Origin: Oscillospiraceae bacterium
Lineage (GTDB): Bacteria > Bacillota > Clostridia > Oscillospirales > Oscillospiraceae
Assembly (NCBI GenBank): GCA_009782435.1
Contig: WRJA01000009.1
Location: forward strand, 1-43,823
Direction of reading: 5' to 3'
Length of the DNA: 43,823 bases
In this document: in pieces, positions 1 to 6,766 of the stretch
Numbering within the stretch: position 1 is the stretch's first letter
Layout: each line of letters starts with the position of its first letter
Made by a program: the position numbers and the translations under genes
Notes under the pieces: generated by a model
The model's database searches: none
What the model saw: the letters and a program-made list of their open reading frames with translations, nothing else
What the model was told of the DNA's origin: nothing

Positions 1-463
1 GATATGCCCGGATAAATGCGGTCATTACTTCCTCGATGCTATCATCAAATATATAGATACTTTCACGCGGGTCGATGCTTGCAAAGCGCGGTATGCTGTC
101 CGCGTCGGTGTAGAATAATTCACAGCCGAAGCCCATGACGTTCATGTTGAGTACAACGCTCTGTGTCGTTTCCGCATTGTCGTTATAATTCAAGCTGTCA
201 AGTATAATCTGCGGCGCGTCGAATTTTACAGGAACGCCCACAAGATAAGAGGTCAAGAAGTCGGATATATTCCGGCAGTAATTGACAACTATTCGGTTGT
301 TCGGCTGGGTAGGGTCGGCGTAATTCCGCAATAGGATATCTTGCTTGCCCTCGTAATAATCCTGTAGCCGCTGTAGCCTGTGATTATTATTCAGCTTTTC
401 CCGGACTGCATCGACAATAAAAGCGTCGGTCAACGTTCGCGCCGTCTTTATTACCATAACCAT
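1..463 (-). CDS. Phage portal protein, SPP1 Gp6-like family (5' part, runs off window)
   Basis: Translating the minus strand from the ATG at 463 gives 154 uninterrupted codons running off the left edge. The product contains HRLQRLQDYYEGKQDIL, then PNNRIVVNYCRNISDFL, TSYLVGVPVKF and IDPRESIYIFDDS. This is the N-terminal pattern of SPP1-type portal proteins: basic helix, YYxGKxDI, PNNRIVxNY, GxPVxF and the later IDPRE segment. Portals form the dodecameric ring at the capsid vertex through which phage DNA is packaged. An in-frame TGA lies just upstream of the ATG and no ribosome site precedes it. The start codon sits inside the IS terminal repeat, so the original 5' end and promoter have been lost or moved. 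A second ATG is at 457. It is the only phage structural gene visible and suggests a prophage or remnant continuing leftwards. Identity is seen by motif; completeness cannot be judged. Confidence 0.85.
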   Translation of the reverse strand, partial: MVMVIKTARTLTDAFIVDAVREKLNNNHRLQRLQDYYEGKQDILLRNYADPTQPNNRIVVNYCRNISDFLTSYLVGVPVKFDAPQIILDSLNYNDNAETTQSVVLNMNVMGFGCELFYTDADSIPRFASIDPRESIYIFDDSIEEVMTAFIRAY

Positions 464-496
464 GGATTTTCACGAGATTAAATATGCCTAATTAGG
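457..496 (+). repeat. Left terminal inverted repeat of the IS
   Basis: It begins TAACCATGGATTTTCACGAG and ends ATGCCTAATTAGG. Its reverse complement recurs at 2562-2600 with a one-base length difference. The transposase stop codon (492-494) lies inside this repeat, and the start codon of the portal frame also overlaps it. Confidence 0.85.
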
Positions 497-2273
497 TGTG
501 TGTGTTAGCGGTGAATACCAGCTTTTTATTGCCAAACCAAGAGTAGGTGTCGTCCACTACAGGGATGCTCTCGCGCAGCAACGGCAAAGCGCGTTTGCGG
601 TTCATTTTGACGGTGACAACACTGCTGCCGATTTCGACTTCGCCGTAGTTGTCGATAAACGTATCATAAAGCGACTGGGCCCTGTTGTGGGAGTACCCCG
701 GCAGTTCTGACGCCAGAAGCCGGTACAGGTTGTGTGCAAGGATTGTCATTGTAAGGTCGAAGTCTACTTTCACAACTATGCCGGAACTGTTGCGGTTCAA
801 ATGGAAGAAGTGTATCTGTTCGGAAATCTCGTTTTCTACGAGCCAGCGCCTCGAATAACGGCGGATCACCTCGTCTGCTTTAGGCGCAAAGTCGTTTGTC
901 AGGATGGTCGCCGGCTTGATGGACTTCCCTTTGAGAAAAATCTGGCGCAACGGCTGATCCCCATACCGCTTGTTCGTGGTTGTGCTTTCGCTGAACACTG
1001 CCGAGCGCGACTTGTGGTTCGCCTTTTCGATCCGCACCGTCTTCCACTGTGAATCCGGTATTTGCTCGGCTTTCTCGTTCAAGCTCTTGCTTTTGCGCTG
1101 GATGGTAACGAATTTGACCCCCTGCCCGTTGATGCGCCCAAGGTTTTCCAGCGTCGTAAACTTGCTGTCGAACACAAGGTAGCTGATTTTCCTCCCGGTG
1201 CTCTCGTGGTAAAAATCCATAAACTCAAGGATCACGCCGTCCTGGTTTTCGTGTTTGACGGTAGTGTCGCCGTAGCAGAGTACCCCCGTGTCGGGGTCCT
1301 GCGCCAACGCGGCCTGAATTGATATGAGCGCCTTGGCCCGTTTGCCTGACCAGTTGTTTTCAAATGGGTCCCCGTCGCCCCAATAGGGGATTGCCGTGAA
1401 GTCAAGGTTGGCTGAGTCGGACAGGAACCCGCGGTTTGCAAAAACCTGGTTCATCGTTCTCAGGAACGCCACGTTGTCTCTGCGCTCGACGGCATCTGAA
1501 TATGCGCTGTACCACGTTGTCTTTGGCAGGACGTTCAGCCCGGCGAACATGCCGAGGCCCCGGTCCATGCACCAGCCGTCATCCTGCCCGTAACGCTGCA
1601 CGTTGGAAAGCTTGAGCGCCAGGAACGCCAGGATAGAGTTCAGTCGCCCTATCTGCTTCGTCCCCGGGTAGTCCGATTCCTCAATGGCCTTGTCGATTCC
1701 GTAAGCCTTGATGAATGGTAGGAAGCACAGTACGCCCACCCCTTTTGAGGAAAACCGCTCTTCTGACGAAAACGGGTGAACCGTGGCGACGGGGGCCGGA
1801 AGTACGTCCACGTATCCACTGCGCTCCATCAATTCTTGACGCTGCTCGCGGCTGCGTTTCGGGAGCCTCGCGAAACCGTTCTCGTCACAGACATTGTAGA
1901 CGAACCCCTCCGTCACGTCGTACCCCTTGCCGTCTAGAATAATCTTGATGTCCGGGACGCTCAGCTGCTTTTTGCGGTAGCTCACAATTATGTCCACCAA
2001 ATCGGGGTCCCTCTCCTGTTTTGGCCTCCCCATCTTAAGATCCCGGAAAAAAAGCTCGGCGCCGTTGCAGACGCTGCTTTCAAGCTTGCTCTTGAAACTC
2101 TTTGCCATTGCGTAGACGGCGTGTATGGTGTACCCATATCGGGAGGCTACGTCGTCGGCAGATTTCCCTTCAAAAAAGAAACTGCGCAAGGCAAGGTACT
2201 GCCGGTGAAGCGGCTGGACAGGGTTAGCGAAGAACTGGACAACGACAGGGTCGGCGGGTCTTGTTTTTCCCAC
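492..2273 (-). CDS. DDE transposase, IS4 superfamily (593 aa)
   Basis: This gene is predicted to catalyse cut-and-paste or copy transposition of the surrounding IS. The first ~120 residues look like a helix-turn-helix DNA-binding region (ADDVASRYGYTIHAVYAM and SVPDIKIILDGKGYDVTEGFVYNV). The RNase H-fold core follows. Candidate acidic residues are the Asp in LDFTAIPYWGDGD, the Asp in LVFDSKF and the Glu in RRYSRRWLVENEISEQ. The last segment fits the IS4-type Y-2-R-3-E signature, with Ile at the usual Lys position. The chosen start is a GTG at 2273, six bases after GGAGGT (2279-2284). An ATG three bases upstream is in another frame and gives only a short product. The frame is intact and the promoter is strong, so the element may be active. 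Family-level call is confident, subfamily is not. Confidence 0.88.
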   Translation of the reverse strand: MGKTRPADPVVVQFFANPVQPLHRQYLALRSFFFEGKSADDVASRYGYTIHAVYAMAKSFKSKLESSVCNGAELFFRDLKMGRPKQERDPDLVDIIVSYRKKQLSVPDIKIILDGKGYDVTEGFVYNVCDENGFARLPKRSREQRQELMERSGYVDVLPAPVATVHPFSSEERFSSKGVGVLCFLPFIKAYGIDKAIEESDYPGTKQIGRLNSILAFLALKLSNVQRYGQDDGWCMDRGLGMFAGLNVLPKTTWYSAYSDAVERRDNVAFLRTMNQVFANRGFLSDSANLDFTAIPYWGDGDPFENNWSGKRAKALISIQAALAQDPDTGVLCYGDTTVKHENQDGVILEFMDFYHESTGRKISYLVFDSKFTTLENLGRINGQGVKFVTIQRKSKSLNEKAEQIPDSQWKTVRIEKANHKSRSAVFSESTTTNKRYGDQPLRQIFLKGKSIKPATILTNDFAPKADEVIRRYSRRWLVENEISEQIHFFHLNRNSSGIVVKVDFDLTMTILAHNLYRLLASELPGYSHNRAQSLYDTFIDNYGEVEIGSSVVTVKMNRKRALPLLRESIPVVDDTYSWFGNKKLVFTANTHT

Positions 2274-2561
2274 ATCGCACCTCCAATTAGTCTAATTATC
2301 GTCGTGATAATTATATGACTAATTAGAGTTTTTGTCAACAGAATTGTGTGCGCCCGAGATAAGTACGTGTCATCCTTGGAATATCAACATTTTCAGGAAG
2401 CGCACTTTGTCCACCATTTCTCTAATTGGCACAATACCATTTTATTGCCGAACTATTATCTGCGTATTATGCCTAATTACTGACCATAACCACTCTAAAT
2501 TGCAGGAATAACCGCTGAAAAAGCCCATGAATACCATGCTTTTTTGATCTGCGGATACTTT
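2274..2561. repeat. IS subterminal region with repeated TAATTA boxes
   Basis: No gene is seen here. Variants of CTAATTAG recur at 2284-2290, 2292-2298, 2319-2326, about 2422-2428 (CTAATTG) and about 2471-2479. The same core is in both terminal repeats (487-496 and 2562-2571). Such clustering is expected of transposase-binding sites. The segment is clearly more AT-rich than its surroundings. Confidence 0.6.
2293..2338 (-). promoter_or_regulatory. Consensus sigma-A promoter of the transposase with overlapping dyad
   Basis: On the minus strand TTGACA (2333-2338) is followed after exactly 17 bases by TATAAT (2310-2315), a perfect consensus. CTAATTAG (2319-2326) lies in the spacer. An inverted pair TAATTATC/GATAATTA (2293-2300 and 2306-2313) overlaps the -10 box and start site. 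Placement suggests repression by the transposase or a host factor; this is inference. Confidence 0.8.
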
Positions 2562-2600
2562 CCTAATTAGGCATGCTTATCTCGTGAAAATCCATGGTTA
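2562..2600 (-). repeat. Right terminal inverted repeat of the IS
   Basis: Read inwards on the minus strand it matches the left repeat: TAACCATGGATTTTCACGAG, then a short variable part, then ATGCCTAATTAGG. It supplies the last codons and stop (2567-2569) of the truncated third recombinase, which shows that the IS broke that gene. Confidence 0.85.
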
Positions 2601-3313
2601 ACAAGATTGCGGACACACGCAGTAGTCATTTTGCAGCCAAGTTGGCTTAAAAATAGCGGTTCGTCGCGTTTGTCGTCAATGTTGTTGCTCTTAATATGGT
2701 ATCGCAACAGATCAGCTACGTCGCGGGAAATGGGTACTTCCCTAGTTTTCCGACCTTTGCCGAACAGCCTCACTTTGGTAGTTGATCCAAATTTGATGTC
2801 ACCGACTTTCAAGTCGCATAATTCCTGAGCGCGGGCTCCGGTTTCGTAAAATGCTGAAAGCAGGATCAAATCCCGCTTCTCCGTTTTCTTTTCCGATGCA
2901 GGCAGCTTCAGCAGGATTCCCATTTCTTCGAGAGTGAAATAGGGGAACGGCTTATGCGTCGGTTTTGGTTTCTCAGCGCCAACGACGGCAGTAAATGCTG
3001 GCAGTGCGGCAATCTCCCGTCTTGACGCGTACTTTAAAAATGAGTTCAGCGCGGAAAGCCTCGCTTTAACGGAAGACGCACTGTAATCACGTTCACGCAC
3101 AAGCCAGAGGGTATACTCTTCAAGCATCTTTGGCGTAAAGTCTTTGTATTCTATCTTGAAATGCGGGATGCCTCGCTTTTCATCGAAATAGTCGTATAAT
3201 ACAGCGAACGCATTGGCATACGACTTGATCGTATTCGTGCTGCAATTGCGGACATCAGGTAGATGAACGTCAACATAGGCTGAAAGCTGCCGCGAGAAAG
3301 CCGTATCCTTCAT
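2567..3313 (-). pseudogene. Third recombinase of a RIT-like trio, C-terminally truncated by the IS
   Basis: This is a tyrosine recombinase of 248 codons. The N-terminal SAM-like core-binding domain (about residues 1-110) and the first catalytic Arg in FYETGARAQELCDL are present, as is the beta-hairpin Lys in RLFGKGRKTREVP. The reading frame then enters the IS terminal repeat, giving final residues GFSRDKHA and a stop. The HxxR box, the second His/Trp and the nucleophilic Tyr are missing, about 80-90 residues compared with intact relatives. The missing part is not found on the other side of the IS. The start ATG at 3313 overlaps the stop of the second recombinase by four bases (ATGA), so expression was coupled. 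The truncated product should be unable to cleave DNA, though it might still bind it. Confidence 0.85.
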
Positions 3314-4290
3314 CTCGGCACCTCCGGGAACAACCCTGCCGAGTACGATGTGGTTTGCTCTATTACATCCTCACTGTTTTCGGCGGTCATGTGCAAGTAT
3401 TTTTCAGTACCGTAGATCTTATCATGTCCCATATACGTTGAGAGGTATGGTGCGGCGGCGTACATATCGATGCCGGCGCGGTCTTGTTTGCGAAACGATG
3501 CCCCCGCAAATGTGTGGCGAAGGCAGTGTGGGCATATGTTTCTGCTGTATCGCGGCAGGCTCGGTTTTTCAATTCCGGCTTTCTCAAGGGTCAAATTAAA
3601 CCACGTCCGTATCGTTATGCCTGAGTAAGGCTTGCCGTTCCGACTCGTAAACAGCAAGCTGTCCGGCAAAGCATTGGCGCGCCGTGAAGACATGAATGAC
3701 TGCATTATCCCTGTCAGCGAATTGTCCATTGGCACAATCCTGTCCTTGTTTCCTTTTGCGCTGCGGATCAATAGTACGCCAGTCTGCAAATCAATATCGG
3801 CAATACACAGGCTAAGCGCTTCATTAAGGCGGAGTCCGCAACCATATAGCAGTCGCAGAATCAGCGGAAAGTCTATTCCGGTGCATTGCTTCGACTGGAT
3901 ATCTTCGGAAACATTGTCTGCCGCCGCAAACAGCCTGAATACTTCATCTGACGAAAATACATAAGGGGCGTACGACTTGTCATCAACCGGACGCTCCGGA
4001 ATGAATGCGGAAATGCCCAATGTTCCTAAAAACTTCGCGAACTGCGTGTAATGCGAGATGTATACAATTTTTGTGTTCACGTTCATGTCATCAGGAAACG
4101 ACCGCAACCAACCCTCAATCACCGCAGAGGTCAACACTTTCTCGACAAGGTTTTCAGCGTTGAGGTGCCGATCAAGAGTTTTGAAGTAATGGCGCTCACG
4201 GTTATGCTGATGTCCCTGGCTCTCGCGCAAAGCAAAGTATCCCGTGAACTCCGGCGCTAATATGCTTGTGTATACATATTGCGTCCTCAT
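3310..4290 (-). CDS. Second tyrosine recombinase of a RIT-like trio (326 aa)
   Basis: This is a site-specific recombinase of the phage integrase family. The N-terminal part (about 1-105) is a core-binding domain. Catalytic residues visible in order are Arg in LLYGCGLRLNEALSL, Lys in IRSAKGNKDRIVPMD, HCLRHTFAG, the His in YMGHDKIYGTEKYLH and the Tyr of the same segment. All the canonical active-site residues are therefore present. A 4-bp ATGA overlap joins it to the genes on both sides, and GAGGTG inside the upstream gene serves as ribosome site. In known recombinase-in-trio elements three such genes in fixed order act together. With the third gene broken, this copy is probably not able to move the element by itself. 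Confidence 0.9.
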   Translation of the reverse strand: MRTQYVYTSILAPEFTGYFALRESQGHQHNRERHYFKTLDRHLNAENLVEKVLTSAVIEGWLRSFPDDMNVNTKIVYISHYTQFAKFLGTLGISAFIPERPVDDKSYAPYVFSSDEVFRLFAAADNVSEDIQSKQCTGIDFPLILRLLYGCGLRLNEALSLCIADIDLQTGVLLIRSAKGNKDRIVPMDNSLTGIMQSFMSSRRANALPDSLLFTSRNGKPYSGITIRTWFNLTLEKAGIEKPSLPRYSRNICPHCLRHTFAGASFRKQDRAGIDMYAAAPYLSTYMGHDKIYGTEKYLHMTAENSEDVIEQTTSYSAGLFPEVPR

Positions 4291-5522
4291 ACGCCCACCT
4301 CAATTCCCAGAGTCTTCGCGAATATGCCACTCGGAGCAGGAACGGGCAATGCATAGTCGCGTAATCTTTCAACCTCTGTTTTTGCGTAGAATTTGACCGC
4401 TTCCGGTGACTTCTGCCCCAACGCCTCCTTTACTTCATGGTGATTGTATCCCTCTCCGAGCAGCGCGGTAGCCAAACTCGAACGGAGGGCGTGAGCCCCA
4501 CGCTTACGCCCGGCAGTGTCAATTCCTGTCGAGTCAATGATTCTCGATACAATGCAGTAAACAGTGTGCGGTTGTATCGGCCCACCGTGCAATACGCCAT
4601 TGCTCAAAAATATCATATCGGAGCCGCTTTCGGCTCTTTCGTTTTCAATATAATCATCAAGCGCCGCGAGTATTTCCGGCAACAAGGGCAGCGTCAGTGG
4701 CTCTTTTGTTTTTACTTGCGTTATCTCAATCATGCCTTTTTCGCGGTTAAGGCTGTCAAACCGGAGATTTGCAATGTCGCATGATCGCAAACCTAAACGG
4801 GCGGCAATCAGCACGATTGCCTTGTTGCGTTTCCCCGTCTTCTTGCTAGCCGCCGCTGCTATTATGATTTTCTCGATTTCATCAGGTGTATATACTGTCG
4901 GCACCGGAGTGTGTCTGCTCCCGGACGGAACAAGCTCGCTGAAATTATTCCCGGTCAAACCATGACGGTGAGCATACCGGAAGAAAGCCCCGACGCACTT
5001 GCGAAAGCCATTCTTGTCTCCGGATGCTCTAAAAGCCGCATATATCAATGGTGCGGTTATGTCATCAAGCCTAATGACTCCGGAGTCATCGGTGAAACGT
5101 AAAAACCGCGCCACAACATGCATTCGCGAACGTATATCGCTCTTGGTTTTTCCGCTGTTGCGCAGATATTCAGCGTATTCTTTTACTGTGTCGCTATATA
5201 TCGAATCCTCGTACTCAAGCGATGGCTTGCTCGGGCGCCAGTCGGTATCGCCTTCAATTACGCGGTTTGCCCGTTGTATCGTAACCGTGTTGGATTGTAT
5301 GTATGCGTCCGACAAGGGAATCTCCCGATCTCTCAGCGACTGGATGAATGCTTCGCCGATATCAATAGAATACTCTCCACCATAGTATGATTGTGAAAAC
5401 TTCGCTAAACCACGAAAAATTGTCTGGTACTTACGAGTTTCGCCTATCGCGTATCCTTGCCTCTCAAGCATGGATAGCGAATCACGAAGCACGTCTTGGA
5501 CATAAAACTTCTGTTCTTGCAT
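4287..5522 (-). CDS. First tyrosine recombinase of a RIT-like trio (411 aa)
   Basis: This is the first and longest recombinase of the trio. An extended N-terminal region precedes the core-binding domain (about 115-210), and the catalytic domain follows. Visible active-site elements are Arg in AARLGLRSCDIANL, Lys in ITQVKTKEPLTLPL, HALRSSLATALL and Tyr in EAVKFYAKTEVERL. The position usually held by His/Trp is Gln in ALGQKSPEA. The length is typical for the first member of such trios. The start ATG at 5522 follows GAGGAAAAGGGT. Its stop overlaps the start of the second gene (ATGA at 4287-4290). The gene is intact. It most likely served transposition or integration of its own element rather than of a phage. 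Confidence 0.9.
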   Translation of the reverse strand: MQEQKFYVQDVLRDSLSMLERQGYAIGETRKYQTIFRGLAKFSQSYYGGEYSIDIGEAFIQSLRDREIPLSDAYIQSNTVTIQRANRVIEGDTDWRPSKPSLEYEDSIYSDTVKEYAEYLRNSGKTKSDIRSRMHVVARFLRFTDDSGVIRLDDITAPLIYAAFRASGDKNGFRKCVGAFFRYAHRHGLTGNNFSELVPSGSRHTPVPTVYTPDEIEKIIIAAAASKKTGKRNKAIVLIAARLGLRSCDIANLRFDSLNREKGMIEITQVKTKEPLTLPLLPEILAALDDYIENERAESGSDMIFLSNGVLHGGPIQPHTVYCIVSRIIDSTGIDTAGRKRGAHALRSSLATALLGEGYNHHEVKEALGQKSPEAVKFYAKTEVERLRDYALPVPAPSGIFAKTLGIEVGV

Positions 5523-5578
5523 ACCCTTTTCCTCGTTTCAGTTGAATTTTGCCACGTTTTGTACATATGGCAATATTC

Positions 5579-5584
5579 ATTATA
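5579..5584 (-). promoter_or_regulatory. Candidate -10 box for the recombinase trio
   Basis: A perfect TATAAT lies on the minus strand 57 bases upstream of the first recombinase start. No good -35 hexamer is found at 16-18 bases, so the promoter is weak or activator-dependent if real. Confidence 0.4.
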
Positions 5585-5621
5585 TCTGGAACGAGAAATA
5601 ATTATCTGCTGTATTCACGAA

Positions 5622-5648
5622 GAAAACGCCCTGTTAATGGGCGTTTTC
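5622..5648. other. Perfect 10-bp hairpin upstream of the trio
   Basis: GAAAACGCCC and GGGCGTTTTC pair around a 7-base loop (5632-5638). There is no long T run on either side. It may be a weak terminator, or mark the outer end of the trio element. Confidence 0.5.
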
Positions 5649-5671
5649 GCGCTTGTCTATCTAAAACTCAT

Positions 5672-5707
5672 TTACAGCGTATAACTGACATATCCGTATG
5701 TTGACAT
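5672..5707 (-). pseudogene. 11-codon open frame resembling the start of a serine recombinase
   Basis: The minus strand reads ATG TCA ACA TAC GGA TAT GTC and ends after 11 codons (product MSTYGYVSYTL). It is preceded at a good 7-base distance by AAAAGGAG (about 5715-5722). Small and large serine recombinases often begin M(S/T)xYGYVRVS, so this may be the 5' end of such a gene cut off by insertion of the trio element after about seven codons. The rest of the gene is not in the window. It could also be a leader peptide or chance. Confidence 0.35.
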
Positions 5708-5731
5708 TATTACGCTCCTTTTAACGCGATC

Positions 5732-5794
5732 CTTTGCCGCATGCCTGCGGCAAAGAGCCGGTAAAACGCGTAGGCTGCGCGTTTTACCGGCTCT
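5732..5794. terminator. Two adjacent strong hairpins
   Basis: The first hairpin is CTTTGCCGCA/TGCGGCAAAG with a 4-base loop (5732-5755). The second has a perfect 17-bp stem (5754-5770 and 5778-5794) around a 7-base loop. They lie downstream of the SLH gene and upstream of the 11-codon frame on the same strand. T runs after the stems are short, so termination is possible but unproven; a structured leader is the alternative. Confidence 0.5.
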
Positions 5795-5844
5795 TCGGCT
5801 CTGTTTGTTATTCGGTTTTGATCGGCGGTCTTAACACCGCCGCC

Positions 5845-5873
5845 ACCCTAAGTGAAAACCTCCGGTTTGTCAA
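5845..5873 (-). promoter_or_regulatory. Promoter-like sequence facing the 11-codon frame
   Basis: On the minus strand TTGACA (5868-5873) is followed after 17 bases by TAGGGT (5845-5850). The -35 is perfect and the -10 is poor. A transcript from here would carry a small GGCGGT/ACCGCC stem (about 5823-5840), the two hairpins at 5732-5794, then the ribosome site and the short frame. The rest of 5523-5916 holds no recognisable gene. Confidence 0.4.
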
Positions 5874-5916
5874 GAGTTTTTGAAAGACGGTTTTCCCGGC
5901 GCCCAGGCCCTTCCGG

Positions 5917-6591
5917 TCATTCGACCGCCGAAAGATACCTGTGAAGCATTGAAGCGACCTCGGCGCGTGTCGCCGGGGCTTGCGGATCAAAAGCCGAGCC
6001 GGGGATATCCCGGAACACGCCCTGCATGGTAAGCTTGGTCACGGCGCTTTTTGCCCAATCGCTGATATCGTTCCAATCGGAGTGTTCGTAGTCCATGAGT
6101 ATATCCATGGGAATCTCTCCGCTTGACTGCTGTGTGCGGTATATCAGCACCGCGAGCTGTTCTTTTGTCACGTGGTCATTCGCGCCGAACACGCCGCCGC
6201 CGTACCCCATAACGATCTCATTGGCATAGGCCCATTTCACAGCGTCGGTGTACCAAGTGTTTTCCGCAACGTCGTCAAAGGGGTTGCCGAGATCGGAAAC
6301 GTCCGGCTCCCCCGCGTGGCGGTAAAGGATCGTCACTGTCATGGCGCGGGAAAGGTCTTCGCCCGGCTCGAACAGATCATCCGACACGCCGACCATCAGG
6401 TCCTTGTCGAAAACATAGATCACAGCGTCGATAAACCAATCGCTGCCGAATACGTCGGAAAACGGATTGACGGGCATCTCCGGCGTGATCGGCGTCACAG
6501 CCGACGCCGCCGGGAACGCGGTGAGCAGAGCAAGTACCATCACCGGAGCGAGCAGTATGCCCAAGGCTTTGTTTTTGATTTTTGATCGCAT
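5917..6591 (-). CDS. Secreted three-SLH-domain protein (224 aa)
   Basis: The N-terminus MRSKIKNKALGILLAPVMVL continues to an AASA end near residue 31, a typical signal peptide. The mature protein is almost entirely three S-layer homology domains: about 40-100 (NPFSDVFGSDWFIDAVIYVFD), 103-160 (NPFDDVAENTWYTDAVKWAY) and 165-224 (DWNDISDWAKSAVTKLTMQG). The recurring TRAE/TKEQ motifs are present as SRAMT, TKEQL and TRAEV. SLH triplets bind secondary cell-wall polymers in Gram-positive bacteria, so the product should sit on the wall surface. No other domain is present, which is unusual because SLH triplets normally anchor an enzyme or S-layer domain. The start follows GGGAGGAT. It is transcribed alone from its own promoter. 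Confidence 0.92.
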   Translation of the reverse strand: MRSKIKNKALGILLAPVMVLALLTAFPAASAVTPITPEMPVNPFSDVFGSDWFIDAVIYVFDKDLMVGVSDDLFEPGEDLSRAMTVTILYRHAGEPDVSDLGNPFDDVAENTWYTDAVKWAYANEIVMGYGGGVFGANDHVTKEQLAVLIYRTQQSSGEIPMDILMDYEHSDWNDISDWAKSAVTKLTMQGVFRDIPGSAFDPQAPATRAEVASMLHRYLSAVE

Positions 6592-6656
6592 GATTCAAAT
6601 CCTCCCATCAAATCAACCGGAACAGAAAGCGTCAACGGTTCCCTGTTCCCGGTAAT

Positions 6657-6685
6657 ATTTTATCATGTTTTCACTGTTCTTTCAA
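6657..6685 (-). promoter_or_regulatory. Promoter of the SLH protein gene
   Basis: TTGAAA (6680-6685) and TAAAAT (6657-6662) are separated by 17 bases on the minus strand, about 65 bases before the start codon. The leader can form a small GGAACAG/CTGTTCC stem. Confidence 0.65.
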
Positions 6686-6766
6686 CGCCTTTTTACCGCT
6701 TTCGGCTGATTAGTGCATAAAACCGATCCCGACGCACGCGGCGATTGCGGCGGTCTTTGCGCGGCG

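Larger units (their letters stand above)
457..2600 (-). mobile_element. Insertion sequence with IS4-superfamily DDE transposase, about 2.14 kb
   Basis: The element is bounded by inverted repeats of about 40 bp (457-496 and 2562-2600) and carries one long minus-strand transposase gene plus a ~290 bp promoter-side non-coding segment. The repeats match over the outer 22 bases and again over an inner ATGCCTAATTAGG, with one base of length difference and a few substitutions between them. No matching target duplication is visible. The left flank is a phage portal gene and the right flank is the third recombinase of a trio, so the element does not sit in one interrupted gene. The exact family (IS4, IS1634 or a relative) was not determined. 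Confidence 0.85.

Noticed and set aside
1-456. Search for the missing end of the third recombinase on the far side of the IS
   Set aside because: The whole left flank encodes a portal protein; no HxxR...Tyr segment was found in the other frames.
487-2571. Treating CCTAATTAGG at both IS ends as a palindromic target duplication
   Set aside because: Related boxes recur inside the IS promoter region, and the matching sequence continues outwards for more than 20 bases as an inverted repeat, so these are IS termini.
5622-5794. CRISPR or tandem repeat array
   Set aside because: The hairpins differ in sequence and there are no regularly spaced direct repeats.
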